From Ophthalmolycus amberensis (Eukaryota > Chordata > Actinopteri > Perciformes > Zoarcidae), in the NCBI GenBank assembly GCA_024529925.1, contig JAFEUB010001421.1:496001-560000 (forward strand): a DNA stretch of 64,000 nt, given 5' to 3'. Made by a program: the position numbers and the translations under genes. Of this stretch, positions 37,256-49,973 are shown one piece after another; position 1 is the first letter of the stretch; every line of letters begins with the position of its first letter. The notes below the pieces were generated by a model that did not search any database, had not been told where the DNA came from, and worked only from the letters and a program-made list of their open reading frames with translations.

Positions 37256-39137
37256 CTTGATAGCCAAGTTGCCCCGCTCTCCGCGAGTTTTATGAAGAAA
37301 ATGAACTCCAGCCAGGTAGCGAGCTGAAAAGGCTGGTGCTCAGTGTGCTTCGCTCCCAGATTTTCAGTGAAGCTATAGTTTTCTCAAAAACCATGCTCCA
37401 CCGATGTTACACATACGTCCTTGACCAATCACTGCATGGACATGATGATTTTGTTACATATGCAAAAGGAAAATTTAGTGAAGAAGTTAGGAAAAGGAAT
37501 AGTCGCGTTGGGAAATAGATGCATAATTAAATGTTTGCCATGACAAAACTAAAAGTAAAAGAAGAAAAATTACAAAGGAGAAGTAGAAATCTATGAATTT
37601 ATTCTTACCCTCCAATTTAAATATTCACCCGACAATATTATGTATTGAGATTTATTTTTGACTCGATAAGCTTTCACTACATGTTGTCAGTTTTGGGGCT
37701 CCACAGTCTACAAGCGGGAATGACAATAAAAGTGTTATTCCCAATGGAGCTGTGTTCACAGATTTAAATTCTTAGCATGTGGATTGTTTGACATGCTGTT
37801 GGTCTCAGTTTTTTACCCTGACTGACATGGTTCCATGCCGGATTCCTCGCACAGCTCATCCCACACAACACTGCTCCTCCCTGTCAGTTGCTGCTAGCCT
37901 TCCCATGCCAAACACCAGAGAAATGTGCTGCCGCAGACAGACAAGACACAACTTGAAAAAGAAGGAATTGGATATATATATATTTTTTTCTGGGGTTTGT
38001 GGTCAGTGGTTTTGAGACTCTGAAGGACTCCTAGAAAGAGTTAAACCTGTATTGAGTTGCCTTTGCGTCTGAACATCTTTTCCCAACTGGAGAAATTGCC
38101 TTCAGGCCTGGCTGAGAATCAAAATGCAGACTTTACATTGAAGTAAATGTTACATTTTCCGATTCGACATCTTAGGTTATTACTGATGGAACTCTTCATT
38201 TCTTTATTACGTTAATACAGAGAGACCCTGGCCCTTGGAATCAAGTTCTCACTGACAGTGCTTACCTTTGACTTTCTACTTTGGAAAGCATTTTTCCCTT
38301 TTTTGTGAGCCAAGTAAGGCACGAGGCGCAGTCAGCAGATGGCTCTATTTGCAGCAGTTAATTGGCTTGTGGACAGTTGACCCTGTTCAAGTAGTTTTCT
38401 CTTCGTCACCACCAGTCCGATATTTAAAAAAACAGTTTGAAAGTGCATACATAGGAAATATCATATTATTTCGATAACGTATAAAAAAGAAGTTCCTTGC
38501 TTAACTGAATGATTCATTGCCATCAGAATGACTCAAATCCACAAAAAACACTGCACATATCACACTTCAAGCTCTCACTGTGCTCACCATATTACAATAA
38601 ACACGTGTTCCATCGAATTTATTATGACAGACAACATACAGCCGCGCACACAATGTCACTTATTGTTGTTGACAGCAGCTCAGAGGTCATTTAGAAACAG
38701 GGATCAGATGATGAATCAAATGCATGTTTTATGCAAATGTCTCCATCCCGAGATAAGTTGTGAAAATGTGCTTCTTTCATCCTTTTTGATGCCGTCTCTA
38801 ATCTTGATCAGCCACGGCCAAGACTTTATCCTTTTCCTGAATACAGAAATCCTGACAATCATTTTGCAGCAGGTAAGTTAACACAAAGCAGAGTGGGGGT
38901 GCTAATTATTTAGCTTAATACAGGTATATGAAATATACAGCATATCATCGCCTGGGTCTAAATCACTGCACAAATTACATCCAACTGAAATTAAATTGCA
39001 TGTTTTATTCTGCCACGGAATAAAGGGCTGCTCTGTATATAATTACATTTCCAGTGCTTCCTCATTTGAGAAGAAGAAATACTTTGCCCAAGAGGGAGGT
39101 GTCTAACCTGCTGTCTCTTCACCACTGAGAACTAATG
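37256..39137. other. unassigned stretch
   Basis: No coding exon is accepted. The 60-117-codon frames at 37336-37518 and 38528-38881 show no motif or splice context. Confidence 0.4.
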
Positions 39138-39145
39138 GTCTACAC

Positions 39146-40364
39146 CAGGGGTGTCAAACTCATTTCCACTCTGGGCCACATCAGCATCACGGTCGCCCTC
39201 AAAGGGCCGGTTGTAACTGTAAGACTGTATAACTAACTTCTCCCTAACATATTGTTAAATAACTCTCTGCATTTGATTATTGTTTATTCAAGTGTACAAA
39301 TATTGTACATGCAGTTATATAAATGAAAAATGATATTTAAACACATTTCTGTTATTATAACATAAATAATTTTAATTGAGGGTTAAGAAACCCACATTAC
39401 TCTATCAAAGATCAAACTATTAAAGAAAATATCAAAGACAAATATCATCAAACACAAGTTATTACATTAACTTTGTTCAAAGCTGTTTGTGTCACCTCTC
39501 TGCATCACTAATGTTCCTCCCTGTCGTCGTCCTGTGCATGGCAGCTACATCCAAGAGCTCCTCACTGAGAGTCAGGTCTTATAAACATGGATAGATGCTC
39601 TGTATCCGTGTTGTCTGTGCTTTCATCAACAGTTAATTAAAAACACAAGTACCTGCTCGTCTCTTAGCTAGCTGTGTTGTTAGATTGCTGCTAGTTCATG
39701 AACTCGGTCTGCGATGGTGTTTCTTCACAAACTGACATTTGTAAAAGTCTGTATCTGGTCGGAGCACTGCTCACGTACCTTTAGCATGCACTGGGCTGTA
39801 GCTTGTGTAGATATATTCTGCTGTGATTGCAGTCTGCCTTTTAAATTCTTGGATAATTTGATGTTTTTCTTGGAGGCTAAATTTAGCTCCGTGTTTGGTG
39901 TCAAAATGCCGACATGAATTGTATTCCTTCATCACCGATACTGCCTCATAACACAGAAGACAGACACGTTTTTCTCCTTGAAGCACAAACATGTATTCGC
40001 TTTCCCATCTTTCATTACATTTTCTTCCCTCTGCATCAATATTTCTCTTCGTGGACATTTTGGGATTATTTGTCGATCTTTTTCAATCGTTGGAAAACCT
40101 CTTTTCGGGCTGTTGCCTCTCCTGTCCACCTGCTTGTGATAGTTTTAATGTCGGTACACAGACAACATGCTATCTCATAATTTCAACTTTCTATCTCATA
40201 ATTTCGACCATGGGGATACTTTTATTTTCAAGTCTAACTTTTAATTATTTTTCCAAATAAAAAAAAAATGTTTTTTTCTTCTTTTTTTTGCTGGCGGATT
40301 CGCGGGCCACATAGAATGACGTGGCGGGCCGGATTCGGCCCGGGCCTTGAGTTTGACACGTGTG
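39146..40364 (-). mobile_element. hAT element copy 1 of an inverted pair, 8-bp TSD
   Basis: The termini caggggtgtcaaactc and gagtttgacacgtgtg are imperfect inverted repeats, flanked by the perfect duplication gtctacac (39138-39145 and 40365-40372). The subterminal ggcccgggcc-type and ggccacatcagc sequences match the copy at 43303-44460 in the opposite orientation. It carries a BED-finger ORF on the minus strand. Near 40165-40205 it has a small internal duplication (atctcataatttc) absent from the other copy. Confidence 0.95.
39771..40058 (-). pseudogene. BED-finger hAT transposase N-terminus, copy 1
   Basis: The 95-codon frame starts MSTKRNIDAEGRKCNERWES and contains the finger VCLLCYEAVSVMKEYNSCRH, followed by FDTKHGAKF. 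The Cys-x2-Cys and His-x4-5-His spacing of a BED zinc finger is complete. After EKHQIIQEF the frame diverges from copy 2 because of an indel, and it ends soon after. The catalytic and dimerisation domains of the transposase are deleted. It could encode only a DNA-binding fragment. Confidence 0.85.
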
Positions 40365-40372
40365 GTCTACAC

Positions 40373-43294
40373 AGATAAATCCATGAGGCCAACATATAGG
40401 CTGATCAATCAAATAACTGCATTTAAAATGTTCATATATGTATTTGTTTTGGCCACATGGGGGCAGGGCAGCAACTGTTACACAACAATGACATATTAGC
40501 CATTAAGTTGATGGCAAACATGTTAGCAGACTTATTTACTCATCCAGCAGTTATAAAGCAACAATCCGCCTGATGAAAGTCAGTTAAATGTTTGGCTATT
40601 TAGCTGCTAAATGCTCCAGTAAGCTTTAGTCTTTTCAACCAAGTTCAAGTACCTTTTGAAGCCTCATGTGTTTAAGATGCAACTTGCAAGCCAAAAAGAA
40701 TGGGTTTTTTTCTTTTACAATCTATCAATGCTTCGTATCAAAACACTCCACATCAGCAATGTGAGAACACGCAAAATAACTGTGCAAAGAAACCTTGATG
40801 AGTTTCTATCCGCTTGGCACATGGTAGTGTTTCCTTACATGGCTGTTTCCAACCCCTTCTCACTCCCAACTTGTCAAAAACAGACACTTGGTCAGTGGCC
40901 CTCGGCGTCTGATACGAGGGTCTGAGGAACCCTTAGTGCATCAGAGTGTCATCGAACTCCAATATACATCCATCTGCGTCATTATTTTTTATTATTAGAC
41001 TGTCAGAGCAACTGAAAGAGAACCTGGGAGTGCACAAAGAGGTTTAAACTCAGGACTATCACCCAGGAGGCCGCTGTTCATGTCGCGTGTGAAACAAAGT
41101 CAATGTTTGCTTTTTTACCTTACTTTTGCAGAAGACCCTCCAACAATGTGTCATGGTTCATAACAAGTAACTAGCGTTTGGCCAGAGAGGATCGTCACTA
41201 GCTCAACACAGGACACCCTACATATACCCAAATAGCCAAGCCACTGTCAATAGCGCAAATCTTTTTTATTCACTCCACCCAGGGTTTAAAAAAATGCCAG
41301 CCGAGCAAAACTACGCCATACACCACGGATGTTCCTCTGTTCGTCCGCCAATGAGAGTATTCTGCAAGTGTCCCTTTGAAGATCACGTTAAAGGAATCAA
41401 CTGACAATCCCTCCTATGCTGAGGGATTATGGACCCCGGTGGAAAACAGATGGACAAAAAAACACCTGACACCAAAAAGTGAGTTAAATCGAGCAGAGCT
41501 GTACCATGCAGTGAAAACACGGTGTCAGTGTCCACAGATCAGGCATTCAAATCTCAAGTAAGTCGAGTCCCACAGCAGACAAGTCCCAAGTAGATACTGG
41601 AAAGACTGTTTATTGGCAATTTTGTCATAGCTCCTCTTGCGTAACAATACCTCAGTCATTATTGTGAATGTGACACTACACCAGTACAGTCCAATCATTA
41701 ATCACATTGCCTTTTAATAAGGCTAATTACTTACTTTCATCCCATTTCTAGTGGTAAAAAGGCCGCTCACTGTCTTTACATGGAGACACTATTCCGTTTA
41801 TAACCTGGTCACTCAGATGAGTCGTGTAAATGTCCGACCTGAGTTCACTTCTTAAAATCTGGCCCAGAATCCCGGATTACTTCCACAAGAAAACAGATTA
41901 GTGGTGCATGGAAAAGCCCACCTTTAATCCGTAGTCAGGGCTGTTCTGTTAATTGACTTATTGATGGCAAAAGCATCAGGGAAACTCAGGTATTACATGT
42001 TAATGCAATCACGTAATCCGGATTAGACCAAATTATACCTTCCATATGGCCAATAGGCAGGTAATCACAGAGTCTTAGCCTCTCCTTCTGGAAATTAAAA
42101 AAAATATAACTCAGGAGTTTAGTTTTTGTGTTCCTAATTCAAGGACATCTCTTTGCATTATGCTCAGTGCTATTTATTGTTTTGGTTCAATGCTTTGCTC
42201 ATGATAATGATCCTAAAAAGTACAACACTCACCTCGGGTGTCTCCGGTTGTCAGATCTGGCTCTGTTCTTTTACATCCTGACAGGTTACGATCGTTCATA
42301 TCTCCCCAGGCTCACAATGATGTGTCACACACTTCATTACCACGCAGACGAATGTCTTCTGATGCTATTGTGACTCTCTTCAAAGGCAAAATGATTCGAA
42401 TTTCTCTTTTTCCTTTTTTGGGGAGTGGCCCTACGCTGTGGACCATCATTCATACTTTGTGACGAGTAATACCGGTTTGAATTAGCTGCAGATGACGCTG
42501 CGTGATATCCCGGTGGAAGATAAGCAGTTGCTTGCGTCTCGGAAGGGATACACTAAGGGCCAAAAGACAGAACTAAGATAAGGCCCCTGATATGGAGTAT
42601 TCAAAGTGTGTTTCTTTGTTCCCCCCCCCCCTTGTTCCACCTGCCAGAATCAAGCAGAATCTTCTTCAAAATGTCTCCCAGTCATGCGTTTCAGCAGGTA
42701 CGTGTTGCTGGACCTATCTTGGCTGTCAAGCACACTTTTTTCTCTTTTCTTTTCTTTCCAGGAGACACATCAAAACATTTCAAAAATTGCTGCCTGTTTT
42801 GACTGGTGCTGTCTCCTGAACATGTGCACCGTCTTAAACTTAACAAAGCAGCCGCTGCCTGCTTATTTTTATCCAGTTATTTATAGGCAACTCGGCTTGG
42901 TCGTGTGGTACAGACTCAAGTGAGACAATGGAAGAGCGGGGAAGACAAGCAGGGTAAAGTAAACCAAAACGTGTCTTATTTCATTCAGTGTTGCGACTCA
43001 AACTTTTTCCCAAAAGTAATTTGGCTTATTGTTGAACTCTATTTTTAAAGCTGTGAGACAAAAAAATGTGAAATTGTATTTGTCCCCCCCATGACACTGA
43101 ATACCACCGCGGTGTCGGTGTTGCCCATAGCAGTGGGTTGATCGATCCAATGTTCAGTTAACAATGAACTGTCCAAGTTATCTGGTGTCACAGTTGAGCA
43201 GGAAACTTCAATCCATGCAATCACAACTCATGGACCACTTACTGTCCTCTTCCAAACCTTAAAACCCTAAAGAGGTGAATAAAGGATTAGTGAA
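40373..43294. other. spacer between the inverted hAT copies
   Basis: No accepted gene. The frames at 42128-42923 overlap in three registers and have no motif. A 10-C run lies near 42621-42630. The segment near 40905-40950 resembles 9960-10010. Confidence 0.4.
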
Positions 43295-43302
43295 GCCCTA
43301 GA

Positions 43303-44460
43303 CACATGTGTCAAACTCAAGGCCCGCGGGCCGAATCCGGCCCGCCACGTCATTTTATGTGGCCCGCGAATCCGCCAGGAAAAATAATTAAGTTAGACTT
43401 GAAAATAAAAGTATCCCCATGGTCGAAATTATGAGATAGCATGTTGTCTGTGTACCGACAACAAAAAAACTATCACAACAGGTGGACAGGAGAGGCAACA
43501 GCCCGAAAAGAGGTTTTTCAACGATTGAAAAAGATCGACAAATAATCCCAAAATGTCCACGAAGAGAAAAATTGATGCAGAGGGAAGAAAATGTAATGAA
43601 AGATGGGAAAGCGAATACATGTTTGTGCTTCAAGGAGAACAACGGGTCTGTCTTCTGTGTTATGAGGCAGTATCGGTGATGAAGGAATACAATTCATGTC
43701 GGCATTTTGACACCAAACACGGAGCTAAATTTAGCCTCCAAGAAAAACATCATATTGTCCAAGAATTAAAAGGCAGACTGCAATCACAGCAGAATATAGC
43801 TACACAAGCTACAGCCCAGTGCATGCTAAAGGTATGTGAGCAGTGCTCCGGCCAGATACAGACTTTTACAAATGTCAGTTTGTGAAGAAACACCATCGCA
43901 GACCGAGTTCATGAACTAGCAGCAATCTAACAACACAGCTAGCTAAGAGACGAGCAGGTACTTGTATTTTTAATTAACTGTTGATGAAAGCACAGACAAC
44001 ACGGATACAGAGCATCTATCCATGTTTATCAGACCTGACTCTCAGTGAGGAGCTCTTGGATGTAGCTGCCATGCACAGGACGACGACAGGGAGGAACATT
44101 AGTGCTGCAGAGAGGTGACACAAACTAGCTTTGAACAAAGTTAATGTCATAACTTGTGTTTGATATTTGTCTTTGATATTTTCTTTAATAGTTTGATCTT
44201 TGATAGAGTAATGTGGGTTTCTTAACCCTCAATTTAAATGATTTATGTTATAATAACAGAAATGTGTTTAAATATAATTTTTCATTTATATAACTGCATG
44301 TACAATATTTTGTACACTTGAATAAACAATAATCAAATGCAGAGTTATTTAACAATATGTTGGGGAGAAGTTAGTTATACAGTCTTACAGTTACAACCGG
44401 CCCTTTGAGGGCGACCGTGATGCTGATGTGGCCCAGAGTGAAAATGAGTTTGACACCCCT
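43303..44460 (+). mobile_element. hAT element copy 2 of an inverted pair, 8-bp TSD
   Basis: The termini are cacatgtgtcaaactc and gagtttgacacccct. The perfect 8-bp duplication gccctaga (43295-43302 and 44461-44468) flanks it. The sequence is the near-identical reverse complement of 39146-40364, 1158 against 1219 bp. Different target duplications show that the two copies inserted independently rather than by local inversion. Confidence 0.95.
43553..43885 (+). CDS. BED-finger protein fragment of a hAT transposase, copy 2
   Basis: A 110-codon frame beginning MSTKRKIDAEGRKCNERWES. The BED finger is complete: VCLLC, then HFDTKH. Next come LQEKHHIVQELKGRLQSQQN and ATAQCMLKVCEQ, which keep the pattern of the intact transposase for longer than copy 1 does. 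The frame then ends at 43885 where the internal deletion begins. If transcribed it would give a ~13-kDa DNA-binding fragment without catalytic residues, conceivably able to bind the ends of related elements. Expression is unproven, and it may simply be a relic. Confidence 0.6.
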   Translation: MSTKRKIDAEGRKCNERWESEYMFVLQGEQRVCLLCYEAVSVMKEYNSCRHFDTKHGAKFSLQEKHHIVQELKGRLQSQQNIATQATAQCMLKVCEQCSGQIQTFTNVSL

Positions 44461-44468
44461 GCCCTAGA

Positions 44469-47400
44469 TGATATAGGAGTTAGACAGGCAAAGAAACAGC
44501 CATTTCAGTATATGCGCTCCTCAAAGCTACCAGACTCCATTGACAGAAACGATAATTGTTCCCTGTTGATGATTGTAAACCACCATCTCAACAGAAAGAA
44601 AATAAAAACCCATTTCCACTGTAAAAACAATCACCGACTCTGGTTTGAGAGTTTGAAAGAGATAATCTATAAGTAACAGATATAAAGAATATGAAGGAGC
44701 AACATTTTTTTTTACCAATGCTTATTTCCAGCAAGTTTGTGACCTCAAACGCGCCACAAAGAAACAGAAAGGCATACTAGTCTATCGCTGGGAAAAGAGT
44801 CCATTGCCTATTTATTTTTGCAAGTTTTTCGATTTAAATTACCTGCATATAACTTTGGTGGAAAAAGGTTATTAGCCATGTACGTGCCTCTGTTCCCTCT
44901 TGGTTTTCCCAGACTACATGCAAACACTGGTTGGTTCCACTCCAGTCCAGAGGGTGGCGGTAACGCAGCTGAAGCTGTGTGGTAACAGCATCACACCAAA
45001 CAACTTTTCAAGCAATTTCAGTGTTAACGATAATGTCCAGTGTCTGAATAAAATCCTGACAGTAATGCTAGAGTTGTGGCACGCTCCCATGATCTTGAAT
45101 GTTTGGGGAAATATGAAGTTTTTAGACTTGGCTCATACAAAATAATATTAAATCGTGATTTAACAAGTTAAATCAACCTTGAGGTGGAGTTGCTGGATGA
45201 ACAGCAGTGCCTCTTTGATGTGTCAGCTGTGGCCAAAAGCTGCTTCTCTTTCTTTGCTCTGCTGTTCAACAGCCTTTTGTCTTGTAAATCTCCACCAGCA
45301 GCAGGATGTGAAATAATCGCTGAAGGAATCTTGTAGACTTGCGACCTCTGGTCTTTGCAAAAATCTAGTCTGTGAACAAAACAACTTTGACGCATTGTGA
45401 GAGGGTGTAAAGACTTTAGTATTTTAAAGTCTTGGAGTATATGCTAGCTATTACTTGCATATCAAACCATGCATCTCCATGGCAGCATGAGATCACCCCA
45501 TCTGCTGATTAAAGGAAAAATTATAATTTCAATTTCCATGAACTTATGAACTCCTTGCGCTGAGTTTCTTTTAGCAAGTTTGACATTTTCTGGTCATGTC
45601 AGAGGGAGACTAAATGCTGACTGACAGTCTGTGATTCTCACTGATTCAAAGTAGAGAGAAATACAAGAGGGGCCATGAATCACTTAGAATGCCAAAGGCA
45701 ATTCTTCTTCTCTGGTTTGATATGTAGAGCCGATGAGATCCTTTGCCGTGGACTGTGCTCCACAGCGAGCGAAGCCTTTGTCTGAGATAATGAAATCTCC
45801 AGACCGAAATCAGATCACAACCGCAATACTATGTTTCACTTATTGCCACTGGCAACATCCATTCAGCTCGCATAACAGTTTTCACAACGCAATTTCTGGC
45901 CGGGTTTGACAAAACTCTGCACACAAATACATATACACAAAATGATTAATATCTTCGTTCTCTTGCGAAAGTAAACACTCCATTCAGACCAAATAAGCAT
46001 TCTTTGCATCACAACTTTACATGCAAAACACCAAATAAAAGGCCCTTCCCTCATACTGATGTGTTGGGTATCAACACCATATCTACTGCTGCTTAGACTG
46101 TTGGACTATTTGGCACTTCACTTGGAAGCATGATGTTAATATAGACTATGAACACAACATGAAACGGGTTTATTCTCAATATACTCATAACAGTATCAGG
46201 AGCAATGGCTTTAACTTAAAATGACACGGTCATAGTTACTGTATTGTACTACAAACAAAATACAGGATATTGCAGTTGCAGTCCTCTTACTTGCCATCCA
46301 AAAAATGGCCTCTATTGTTGTGCACATCACTTGGCCCTGTCTGTCTGCCTCCCCTGGCCTATTAACCACCAGGTCCTACCCCAGCCGTGTGTGTTCACAC
46401 ACACTGCAGCTGCTGGGCAGAGGAAATGGTGGCACCTGAAGAGTCCCAGGAGGGAGAAAAACACAACAGCACCAGACTTGTAGTGTTCAAGCTCTGATTT
46501 CTAAGGGATCTAATTGGTTGCAGTTGTTTTCATCAGTGTAGTTCTGGGTGCAGGTGATTGAGTATTGAGGGTGGTGTTTCAACGGCAGTGTTAAGTTTTA
46601 AAGGATGTTTCTAATGCAGATAGCTGTTAACATTTCAAACTGAAGCAGACAATATGCACATGGTTTAGCACAACTGGTCAATAGATACATGAGTTAGTGG
46701 TTTCCATAAATGTGCCACAAGTACCAGTTTTGTCTTGGCAATTTCATATTGCAAAATCCACAATGCACTTAGTCAAATATTTCCCTCTTGTTAGTTTGCT
46801 ATCTGGAACATCATGTCAGGGTGGACATTTACATGCATGCAGTCGTGTGAGCAAAGCAGCGCTCCCCTTCCTGTGAGAGCCATGCAGAGAGGATCCCTTG
46901 TGACAGGCGCCTCAGCTCCGCACAGGCCTGCATCAAACATTTATGGGAGCCCGTCGGGGTCACCTTGAGATCGCTGCTCCGCGTCCGCCTACACAAGTCA
47001 AACTCCTTGTGGGATTGCATCAGCATCACCTTTTCATCACGCGGGTTCATGGAGCATCGTAATTCTGATTCTGAATTCTCAAACAACAAGGATAACGGAC
47101 GGACCTAAAACTAGATAGAAAGAGCTCCTCCTTGTCTTCTGTGTCATGAATATACACAACAGGGATGTGTAGAGACCAGGGCTACATCCCAAGTCTCTTA
47201 ATTGCATCCCCATTTCCTTCACTTGCGTCTTAGTCCCTCCCACCTGGGATGCGTGGAGAGACGCAAGGAAACCATACGAGGAGAGAGGAAACGAGGAAAT
47301 ATGTTTTAGGATACATGAGATGTCCTTTCCTCAGTTGCTTCACGTCTGATCACAGCTGGATCAGCTGTCAGTCGGCTTTAACAGCTGGAGAGACTTGAGA

Positions 47401-47533
47401 AGTTTGTGTCCGCTCACATGATGATTGTACTGAATAATTATTTTATCATAAAATACAGGAATAACCCGCTCTAATCCTTGGGGAGACACTACAGGCAAAA
47501 ACATTGTGTTTCACCCACTTATCAATTTTGAGA
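44469..47533. other. unassigned stretch
   Basis: No exon with motif or splice support was found. Frames at 45168-45395 and 46829-47089 are isolated and have no recognisable domain. Confidence 0.4.
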
Positions 47534-47539
47534 TCTATT

Positions 47540-47735
47540 TTGCTTCCATAACACGTCTTCTTTCAAACTAGTGGGAAAAAAACATCAAAAACACACATTT
47601 AAGTGTTTACTTTACTACTTTGTCTATTTACGTCTGCAAATGTATACAAAATGCACAAAAAATGACCATTAAGTAATGCCTCAGTAGCATTATTAAACAT
47701 AACATTTCATAAAACTTGTAACAAAGATTAATTTT
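47540..47735 (+). repeat. dispersed repeat, copy 2
   Basis: Homologous to 28588-28735 (shared cttccataaca, gtcttct, aactagtgg/gactagtgg, taatgcc). It lies ~100 bp left of the LTR at 47834. Confidence 0.65.
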
Positions 47736-48150
47736 ACGTTATCTATTGGAAAAGTGTCACGGTGATATATATTAGTTAATTGTTTACCCAATTCACCTGG
47801 AGTGACAAAAACATATCTTTAAAGGCTGTTTTTGTCACGGTTGGGTTTTGCTGTGTGTGTGTGTGTGTGTGTGCGTGTCTCTCTCTCCTGATCATGCTCA
47901 TTCTCTCCACCTGTGCCAAATCACCTGCCCCTGGTTTTTCCCTCTGCAAACCCCAATCATCTCCACTCACCTGCTGGCAAGCCGCTCATCCCCCCTCACC
48001 TACTTAGACTCCCCTGCTTGCCCGGTTCCAGTTGCCGGATTATCATTTGTTCCTCTTCCCTTCCCGTGGACTCTTCGCGCTCCTGTGGTTATGCCCTCGT
48101 GTTGACCCTCTGCGCCCCACGGTTTGTGTCTGTGCTTTTGGTGACCAAGC

Positions 48151-49152
48151 TAGTGATGGCGAGATGAAGCTTCATGAAGCATTGAAGCTTTCCATCCAAT
48201 TGGTTCACACATGGGTCGAAGCTTCATGGTGCTTCATTTGCTCTACTGCGCCATCAAGTGGCCAATAAATGTAAAACAGGCAGTGATTAACGACACCATG
48301 GCTTTGGTGTGTGAAGCATTGAATTGAATGATGTTTGTGATGTGTGATACATAACTTATGAACTTATTAATATGGTGTCTGTCTTTATGATACAATGGCG
48401 GGGTCACAAGGGAAAGTGGAAACAAATTGGGGAGAAATAAGTGATATGAAAAGTTAAAAAAAAGAAGTTAAAGTTAGGATTTTATTGTCCATATACATAT
48501 ACGAAATTTGACTTCTGCATTTAACCCATCCTTATCTTATTGGGAGCAGTGGGCTGCTGAGAAGCGCCCGGGGTTCAGCAGTTAGGGGTTCAGTGTCTTG
48601 CTCAGGTACAAGTCGGCATAAAATATTTAGCAATTAAGAATCGAACCGCCGATCTTGCTGTTACCAGATAACCCTCTCTACCCATTGCGCCATGGCCGAA
48701 TGTGCTTGTGTAACGTGGTTTGTGACTGTGCTTTTTTTATGCACATTTACAGTATATTCTGCTAGTTATAAATAATAACTTATTACTATGTGCATACCTT
48801 ATTATGAGAGATCAGCTCAAAATGTTCCCAGACAGGGGAACATCTCCTCTTTCTTGCTGGTTCCATCGCAGAAAAAAGAAGCTCGAGTCGTTCGTAAACA
48901 AACGCGCAATAAAGTCCTAAGTACACAAAATGTGACCGGGGATCCGTTGCGTTTCGCTGCCCCTTTTATTTCGAATCGCACGCCAAACCCGTGAACCATT
49001 TCCTGAATCAGTCACGTGGTACGGCTGGTTCGCGAGGCTTCGAACGTCACCACATACGTCATCGACACGAGCCTCGATACGCGCTTCATAAAAATCTTCC
49101 TGGATTACTCGACACAAGCTTCGCAGCCTCGACACGAAAGGTCACATCACTA
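48151..49152. mobile_element. hAT element nested in the LTR, 8-bp TSD
   Basis: It begins tagtgatggcgagatgaag and ends cacgaaaggtcacatcacta, giving short inverted termini (tagtgatg/catcacta). The flanks are the perfect 8-bp duplication gaccaagc (48143-48150 and 49153-49160). No transposase frame is seen, so it is non-autonomous. It contains a SINE at 48469-48697. Confidence 0.93.
48469..48697 (-). mobile_element. tRNA-derived SINE nested in a hAT element
   Basis: On the minus strand: A-box region tggcgcaatgggtaga (48677-48692) and B box ggcggttcgattct (about 48637-48650). The body has acctgagcaagacactgaac and agcccactgctccc, and the end is gacaataaaatcctaac. It is the same family as 17139-17404, in the opposite orientation. 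It is the youngest layer of the nest LTR < hAT < SINE. Confidence 0.85.
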
Positions 49153-49297
49153 GACCAAGCCCTTTTGTGACTTTGCCTTTTATTTTCAGTTTGGATTTTT
49201 CTCACTCCCTATTGGAGTTGTTTTTGGTTTCCATTTTTGTTTGCTTGATGCCCAGTAAAGAGCCTTATGTGTACTGCTATAGTTTGGAGAAACCGTG

Positions 49298-49496
49298 AGA
49301 CAGCAGTCGCCAGTCCCCTGAGATATTGTGCCGTTATAGTCACATAGGAATCCACTGCGCTTGACGTGAACACATCGCAAGTTAATGCAACTCTTTCTGC
49401 TGTACTCAAAGATTCCTCAACTTTAAGCTTCTCTTCTCTGTAGAGCTTGGGCACGGATGTGTCGGTGAAAAAACACCGCGACGGTGTCATATCCAT
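49298..49496 (-). pseudogene. hAT (ZBED1/4-like) transposase fragment
   Basis: The minus-strand frame contains TPSRCFFTDTSVPKLY, then STAERVALTCDVFTSSAVDS and YVTITAQY. This is the start of the RNase-H-like catalytic region of ZBED1/ZBED4-type hAT transposases (ALTCDxxTSxAxxSYxT). Past that the frame shifts, and the family pattern resumes as SGDWRLLSH in another frame until the junction at about 49297. The finger and the C-terminal dimerisation domain are absent. Confidence 0.8.
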
Positions 49497-49748
49497 GTGT
49501 CATATCAATGTGTCATATTCATGTCCTTCTTCCCTTCCTTGTTAAAAAATCTAAAATAAGTCCAGACGTCTGATTTAAACGTGGACGGCGCATTTCTGAT
49601 TTCTTTCTCCGATGTCTCTATCTTTGTTTTGACCAACTTCCTACCAATCACGCTGATCCGACACCTCTGCTGACCTCACCAGAAAACAACTCGGCACCAT
49701 CTAGTGGACTGAAAAAGCAATTGATTTTAATTTTCTAGTAAAAGACCT

Positions 49749-49973
49749 TGAAGACCTTTCTGTTTGCTGCTGCCTTTAATTGAACCACGTTCAATTAATA
49801 TATTAATCAATTTCCTGCATTTCTGCATTTTACTACTGCATTTTAATTCTTACACTGTTTTTTAAATCTCCTTTTCTTTTGCCTTGTGTTTTGCTGCTTT
49901 TAATGGTTTTATGTGAAGCACTTTGAATTACCTTGTTGTTGAAATGTGCTATACAAATAAACTTGCCTTGCCT
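49749..49973 (+). mobile_element. L2-type LINE 3' tail, severely 5'-truncated
   Basis: Collinear with 3391-3630, from tgaagacctttctg through atgtgctatacaaataaac to a short ttgcc tail. It differs by a ~20-bp deletion around 49860 and a few substitutions. Only the last residues of the ORF and the 3' UTR are present. Possible short target copies (taaaaga at about 49739 and taaaaag at about 49973) are imperfect. Confidence 0.9.

Larger units (their letters stand above)
47834..49297 (+). mobile_element. solo LTR of the TGTCACGG class, interrupted by a hAT element
   Basis: It starts tgtcacggttggg at 47834, with a TG microsatellite at 47852-47872 and a C/T-rich body up to 48150. It resumes at 49153 with the duplicated target gaccaagc and continues through ttttggtttcc and a weak polyadenylation-like cagtaaag (about 49253). 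Its right edge is near 49297, where an unrelated hAT relic begins. Without the 1002-bp insert it would be ~460 bp. The frames in three registers at 47780-48268 are non-coding. Confidence 0.75.

Noticed and set aside
37336..37518. 60-codon frame with plausible composition
   Set aside because: No flanking splice pair and no recognisable domain; insufficient to call an exon.
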